Shown here one piece after another: positions 61,281-64,000 of a stretch of 64,000 nt of DNA. The notes under the pieces are model-generated. The model was not told the origin of the DNA, ran no database searches, and saw only the letters and a list, made by a program, of their open reading frames with translations. Numbering within the stretch: position 1 is the stretch's first letter; every line of letters starts with the position of its first letter. The stretch is from Nemorincola caseinilytica. Its GTDB lineage: Bacteria; Bacteroidota; Bacteroidia; Chitinophagales; Chitinophagaceae. The stretch covers positions 1 to 64,000 of the forward strand of contig NZ_BAABFA010000008.1 in assembly GCF_039540515.1 (NCBI RefSeq). The letters run 5' to 3'. The translations under genes were made by a program, and so were the position numbers.

Positions 61281-61544
61281 TCAGCCCAAAAAGACAAAGC
61301 CACCTTGTATCCTGGGCAGCACGCGTATCAGCATATCGGGGTTGCCGGTGGCGGGAGTCCTGAATTTGTAGTCGAAAATGACCTCCAGGAAAAAGCCCAT
61401 TTCGCCATTGTAGTTCTGCGCCCTGCATATTATCTGCTGCAACAGCAGGTTCGTGTCGTTGTCGCGCTTATTTAGCTCTTGCGCTATCTTCGGGTCGGCC
61501 TTTACAAAATCGATGGCATTTACATAAAGATGTGATGGCTGCAT
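61281..61544 (-). CDS. Small hypothetical protein
   Basis: 87 aa, no recognised domain, no signal peptide and no membrane helix. The middle is helical (IAQELNKRDNDTNLLLQQIICRAQN) and the C-terminal half has strand-like hydrophobic stretches. Kept because the frame is intact, codon use is plausible, hairpins follow its stop, and it is the first of a run of small minus-strand genes in an AT-rich island. Confidence 0.5.
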   Translation of the reverse strand: MQPSHLYVNAIDFVKADPKIAQELNKRDNDTNLLLQQIICRAQNYNGEMGFFLEVIFDYKFRTPATGNPDMLIRVLPRIQGGFVFLG

Positions 61545-61630
61545 AGTTTAGTGGTTTTTAAAAAGAAGATAATTTTAAAATTAAAAATTTAGGTAACAAT
61601 ACCCAGTTACACGCAATTTGTATGAATGAA

Positions 61631-61666
61631 GAAACCGCAAGGAATGTGTAAATTCTTTACGGTTTC
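61631..61666 (-). terminator. Hairpin around the 3' end of the 45-residue gene
   Basis: GAAACCG/CGGTTTC (61631-61637 with 61660-61666), 22-base loop that includes the stop codon. Confidence 0.35.
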
Positions 61667-61794
61667 TTTTTATCTTTTGATTTAGCATCCCTTACCACGG
61701 CTCCAATTAAGTCCATGAAGGTGCCCTTCGTTTCTAATGGCTTTTCATAAGGCTTACGCTTTTTAGGGCCGACTTTCTTTGTTGCTTTAGCCAT
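61657..61794 (-). CDS. 45-residue basic protein
   Basis: Starts MAKATKKVGPKKRKPY and continues EKPLETKGTFMDLIGAVV; very basic at both ends with a short central amphipathic helix. The perfect promoter TATCTTTG, four bases before the ATG, is the main reason to call it real. The composition suits a nucleic-acid-binding or membrane-interacting peptide, but no family could be named. Confidence 0.6.
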   Translation of the reverse strand: MAKATKKVGPKKRKPYEKPLETKGTFMDLIGAVVRDAKSKDKKKP

Positions 61795-61798
61795 ATCG

Positions 61799-61806
61799 CA
61801 AAGATA
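61799..61806 (-). promoter_or_regulatory. -7 promoter element, leaderless, for the 45-residue gene
   Basis: TATCTTTG followed by CGAT and ATG on the minus strand. Confidence 0.65.
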
Positions 61807-61809
61807 GGA

Positions 61810-61998
61810 TTATCCAAACCTTAATAAAAGCAAAAAAAGAAGCAATACTCCTCCCATGAAATGTAAGTATTTCATGAGATATCCATATTTTTTCATCCAT
61901 TCATGCTTTTGAATGTTTTCGTTGTACAATTTTGCTCCCCATATAGATGCTATGAAAAAATATGGAGACATGATCAGGATCTGAACTATTACTCGCAT
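61810..61998 (-). CDS. Tiny two-helix membrane protein (third gene of the cassette)
   Basis: 62 aa: helix one VIVQILIMSPYFFIASIWGA, a polar KLYNENIQKHEWMKKYGY stretch, helix two FMGGVLLLFLLLLRFG at the very end. It overlaps the 81-residue gene by 10 bp. Unknown function; coupled translation suggests a subunit of one membrane complex. Confidence 0.55.
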   Translation of the reverse strand: MRVIVQILIMSPYFFIASIWGAKLYNENIQKHEWMKKYGYLMKYLHFMGGVLLLFLLLLRFG

Positions 61999-62234
61999 GG
62001 CGTTCTAAGTATTTTTATAACATTCCGAATAAACCAAACAGCACTGTATAGCATGTAAATAAAGGAGGTAGCCAATATTGGTAATGTCAATATTAGATAT
62101 ATAAAATTGTAGTTATTCTCCTCATTTCGCGTTTCTGAAAAAAGCCAATAAGAAACATAAGCCAATGTGGACGGTAGAAACAATTGCATTGGCGCAATAG
62201 CCAAAACTTCAAATAATTTATCGGTTTTGGTCAT
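61989..62234 (-). CDS. Small membrane protein (second gene of the cassette)
   Basis: 81 aa with two membrane segments (LAIAPMQLFLPSTLAYVSYWLF and FIYLILTLPILATSFIYMLY). It overlaps the upstream gene by 4 bp (ATGA) and the downstream gene by 10 bp. No family recognised; AT-rich. Confidence 0.6.
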   Translation of the reverse strand: MTKTDKLFEVLAIAPMQLFLPSTLAYVSYWLFSETRNEENNYNFIYLILTLPILATSFIYMLYSAVWFIRNVIKILRTPCE

Positions 62235-62755
62235 GACACAACTGTTTTATACTCTGGAATATGAATATTGTGATGTCCTTTAAATGTTTCATATTTCTCA
62301 ATATCATCTTGTGTGACCGGCAGATTATCTACCATGTATTGATATATAAACGCAGCCTCATCAAGCTTCCCTTTTGATATATAACCTTGGGCATAAGCAC
62401 GCAACTCCGCCAATTGTGTTTGAGCATCATAAGAATTGTCTATTTTAAATCTTATGAACTTTTTCTTTACCACACCAGATATGAACAATACTATTATTGG
62501 GAAACAAAACGCTGCAAATGCACTCCACCCCGCATCTCTATTAAGATTTTGCATTGTGTTGTATACCCATACAGATGAAATTATTCTCACGACAAGTTGT
62601 GCCCAAATAAGGTTTGGCGTACTATCTGCTGTAATAAACACAGAATGATTGATAAAGGTCCAAATGACCATAAGAAGGACAGCAACAGTGGCTGCAAAAT
62701 ATTGTCTGGGATATCGATCGTCGTAGGTGACCGATGGGATAACTTCTACTTTCAT
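62231..62755 (-). CDS. Membrane protein with cytosolic helical tail (first gene of the cassette)
   Basis: 174 aa. Three membrane helices (about 19-41, 48-66 and 77-96) precede a basic KKKFIRF segment and a helical C-terminal domain whose AQGYISKGKLDEAAFIYQYMV resembles one TPR unit. First gene of three overlapping genes, preceded by a 235-base structured leader. No known family recognised. Confidence 0.65.
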   Translation of the reverse strand: MKVEVIPSVTYDDRYPRQYFAATVAVLLMVIWTFINHSVFITADSTPNLIWAQLVVRIISSVWVYNTMQNLNRDAGWSAFAAFCFPIIVLFISGVVKKKFIRFKIDNSYDAQTQLAELRAYAQGYISKGKLDEAAFIYQYMVDNLPVTQDDIEKYETFKGHHNIHIPEYKTVVS

Positions 62756-62775
62756 TGTCGTATGTTTTAGGTTAT

Positions 62776-62858
62776 AAAAAAGAAGGCGTAACGTGTATTT
62801 CCTTTTTGCAACCTAAGGCCTACGACAGCCCACTAATACAAAAAGATACAGTTACGCC
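62776..62858 (-). terminator. Alternative terminator in the leader of the membrane cassette
   Basis: On the minus strand GGCGTAAC (62858-62851) can pair with GTTACGCC (62792-62785), which is followed by TTCTTTTTT. The first half is part of the upper stem of the main leader fold, so the two folds exclude each other. Confidence 0.45.
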
Positions 62859-62929
62859 AGGCGATGGCACACCGTAAATAATCTCTTGTATTAGTAGTTG
62901 CTTCTTTGAGGTCGTAGTTCTAGGTTGCA
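62807..62929 (-). ncRNA. Structured leader or non-coding RNA with a long interrupted stem
   Basis: Paired segments, all perfect: 62807-62815 with 62921-62929 (9 bp), 62820-62826 with 62911-62917 (7), 62832-62841 with 62886-62895 (10), 62844-62847 with 62881-62884 (4), 62852-62856 with 62873-62877 (5). A large internal loop (5 and 15 bases) lies between the second and third. The perfect minus-strand promoter at 62997 and the cassette start at 62755 favour a minus-strand leader. The outline also resembles a 6S RNA, which is an alternative. It fills most of the 304-base gap 62756-63059. Confidence 0.5.
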
Positions 62930-62996
62930 GTTTACTATCCAGCAGTGTCAATTTATATTCTAACCCCTACATAGGCTTCATTTATTGTTTGAAAAG

Positions 62997-63004
62997 CAAA
63001 TTTA
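62997..63004 (-). promoter_or_regulatory. -7 promoter element for the leader and cassette
   Basis: TAAATTTG on the minus strand, about 70 bases upstream of the structured RNA. Confidence 0.5.
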
Positions 63005-63059
63005 CAACTCCTACTCGCAAATAAATAAGGTTTTATATTTTGTGGACATATCACAGGCA

Positions 63060-63957
63060 ATGTCGTCAAAGAATCTTAAGACAAAACTGCAAGCAATATT
63101 CTTCGGGAAAATACCCCCTGTATTTCAATTAGACAGGGGGTATTGCTCTTAAGAAAGCTCTCAAAAAACAAGGAGTATCTAGCGACAAACTCACAATAGA
63201 TGACCTGTCAAAGATTAATTTTGCCACGCTCATTTCTGACCTTAACACTGCACATATTTCCAAGAAAACAAATACCATAAGTAAAAGCCAAGAAGAACTA
63301 GAGCAAGATGTCGAAATAGCAAAAATGGACATTGGAACAGCCGCTAGATATGAACTTATGGAGCTATCCCAAGATCAATCAATACACCCATTGGATAAAT
63401 ATGTCTATTGTCATTTTTGGAGAAGGTACTATGAAAATTGGGGCTATATCTATCAAGTGGACATCATACAACACCAAGCACAATTCATTGAACAATTAAA
63501 GCAATTTGAAACTTACTATTTCAGCACGTCAATGGCTGAATTTTCTGACACTCAGACCCCATCCAAAGAACCTCCTGTTTTATCTGATATATGGAATCGT
63601 GGAGAGCGTGTTCTTGAAGTAATATCCAATGAACTATATGATGCGGGATATATAGAAGATCCAATGGATTTCAAGATGGCATTCTACACAAACACCAATA
63701 GCAAATGTAATTGGATAGGCACAAACACCTCACTTCTTTACCTACTTACCATCGCGTTACATAGGCATATAAAAAACGTTCCCAAAACAGTAAGAGACTT
63801 GTCTGCGTCTCGCTTCCTTATAAATGGGAAAGAGAAGTCCCAAGAAATCACTAGAACAATATCGGCCAAGGTTAAGCCTCACCTTGTAAAAGACAAAACA
63901 GAACTTAATGCCGATTATAGAAAGATTTTTCTAATCCTCGAAAAGTCTTTACAGTAA
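63060..63957 (+). pseudogene. Frameshifted accessory gene of unknown function
   Basis: ATG at 63060 opens MSSKNLKTKLQAIFFGKIPP and would stop at 63150; from 63133 another frame is open to 63957 without a start codon until 63325. Dropping one G of GGGGG (63136-63140) joins them into about 298 aa (VFQLDRG then IALKKALKKQG). The C-terminal part has CNWIGTNTSLLYLLTIALHRHIK and ends YRKIFLILEKSL, a pattern seen in RteC-like and similar proteins near Bacteroidota mobile elements; this likeness is weak. AT-rich. A functional shorter protein from 63325 (210 aa) is possible. Confidence 0.55.
63110..63144. other. Perfect 12-bp palindrome at the frameshift site
   Basis: AATACCCCCTGT (63110-63121) and ACAGGGGGTATT (63133-63144) are exact inverted copies with an 11-base loop. 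The GGGGG of the right arm is the frameshift site. Confidence 0.75.
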
Positions 63958-63963
63958 AGAAAT

Positions 63964-64000
63964 GTAACTGTTTTTGTAACTATCGTAACCCTTCCGTAAC
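63964..64000 (+). repeat. Four GTAAC direct repeats at the window edge
   Basis: GTAAC at 63964, 63976, 63985 and 63996 (spacing 12, 9 and 11), directly after the frameshifted gene. Possibly iteron-like or recombinase-arm sites; the window ends here. Confidence 0.35.

Noticed and set aside
62807..62929. Integron attC site or retron msr-msd
   Set aside because: The outer arms do not carry the RYYYAAC/GTTRRRY core sites, there is only one copy, and no integrase or reverse transcriptase gene is present.
61145..64000. tRNA, tmRNA or transposase in the right-hand island
   Set aside because: No cloverleaf, tag sequence or DDE/tyrosine recombinase motif was found in this stretch.

Overview
The window reads as a chromosomal segment of a Bacteroidota bacterium, most likely from the Chitinophagales/Chitinophagaceae side. 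The support is phylum-typical: promoters of the TAnnTTTG type instead of TATAAT, almost no Shine-Dalgarno sequences, two full-length proteins and one partial one with type IX secretion (T9SS) C-terminal sorting domains, the gliding lipoprotein GldH, and families such as GSCFA, DUF4199, BatA-like and DUF4402. I see no rRNA, tRNA, CRISPR array, transposase or integrase gene.

Layout. 0-5.5 kb: tail of a T9SS cargo protein, heptose genes gmhA-gmhB, a sigma-54 activator, an MNT nucleotidyltransferase and miaB. 5.6-7.1 kb: an AT-rich Fic gene, probably acquired. 7.1-8.7 kb: folB and the heptose-7-phosphate kinase hddA. 8.7-13.6 kb: two paralogous lipoproteins flanking a frameshifted WG-repeat gene and a secreted helical-repeat protein. 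13.7-20.1 kb: a glycosyltransferase/phosphoesterase pair, a lipoprotein, hicAB, aat and ctpA. 20.2-26.9 kb: asd, GSCFA, purN, DUF4199, a degenerate dihydroorotase and a BatA-like protein. 27-33 kb: a large Ig-repeat T9SS protein, an ABC exporter, galE. 33-38 kb: dnaN, gldH, lpxH, a second hicBA, a racemase and a GT2. 38-42.5 kb: atpB-E-F-H-A without atpG. 42.6-50.2 kb: DUF4402, GNAT, a T9SS propeller-like protein, a B12-binding subunit, a crotonase, an outer-membrane barrel, a PduO-type adenosyltransferase, a LolD-like ATPase and ispE. 50.3-61.1 kb: fhs, bacilliredoxin, a Sel1 protein, class I aldolase, a SpoU methylase, a GH3-beta-lactamase fusion, ribD and an aldehyde dehydrogenase. 61.2-64 kb: an AT-rich accessory island of very small genes and a structured leader.

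Metabolic links. gmhA, gmhB and hddA cover three steps of nucleotide-activated heptose synthesis, and together with galE, two lpxH-like phosphoesterases, two glycosyltransferases and an MsbA-like exporter give an envelope-glycan flavour. The B12-binding subunit, crotonase and cobalamin adenosyltransferase lie within 3 kb and suggest acyl-CoA mutase chemistry.

The most unusual signals are: (1) a 99-bp inverted-repeat element inserted in frame inside miaB, a relative of short palindromic repeats found between genes elsewhere in the window; (2) other repeat families that supply stop codons and C-terminal residues of ispE, the GSCFA gene and the nucleotidyltransferase gene; (3) a long-stem leader RNA with a mutually exclusive terminator in front of three overlapping tiny membrane-protein genes at 61.8-63.0 kb; (4) a frameshift beside it that coincides with a perfect 12-bp palindrome; and (5) six genes with exactly four bases between TAnnTTTG and the start codon, predicting leaderless mRNAs. 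All functional statements come from reading the sequence; no search or folding program was run.
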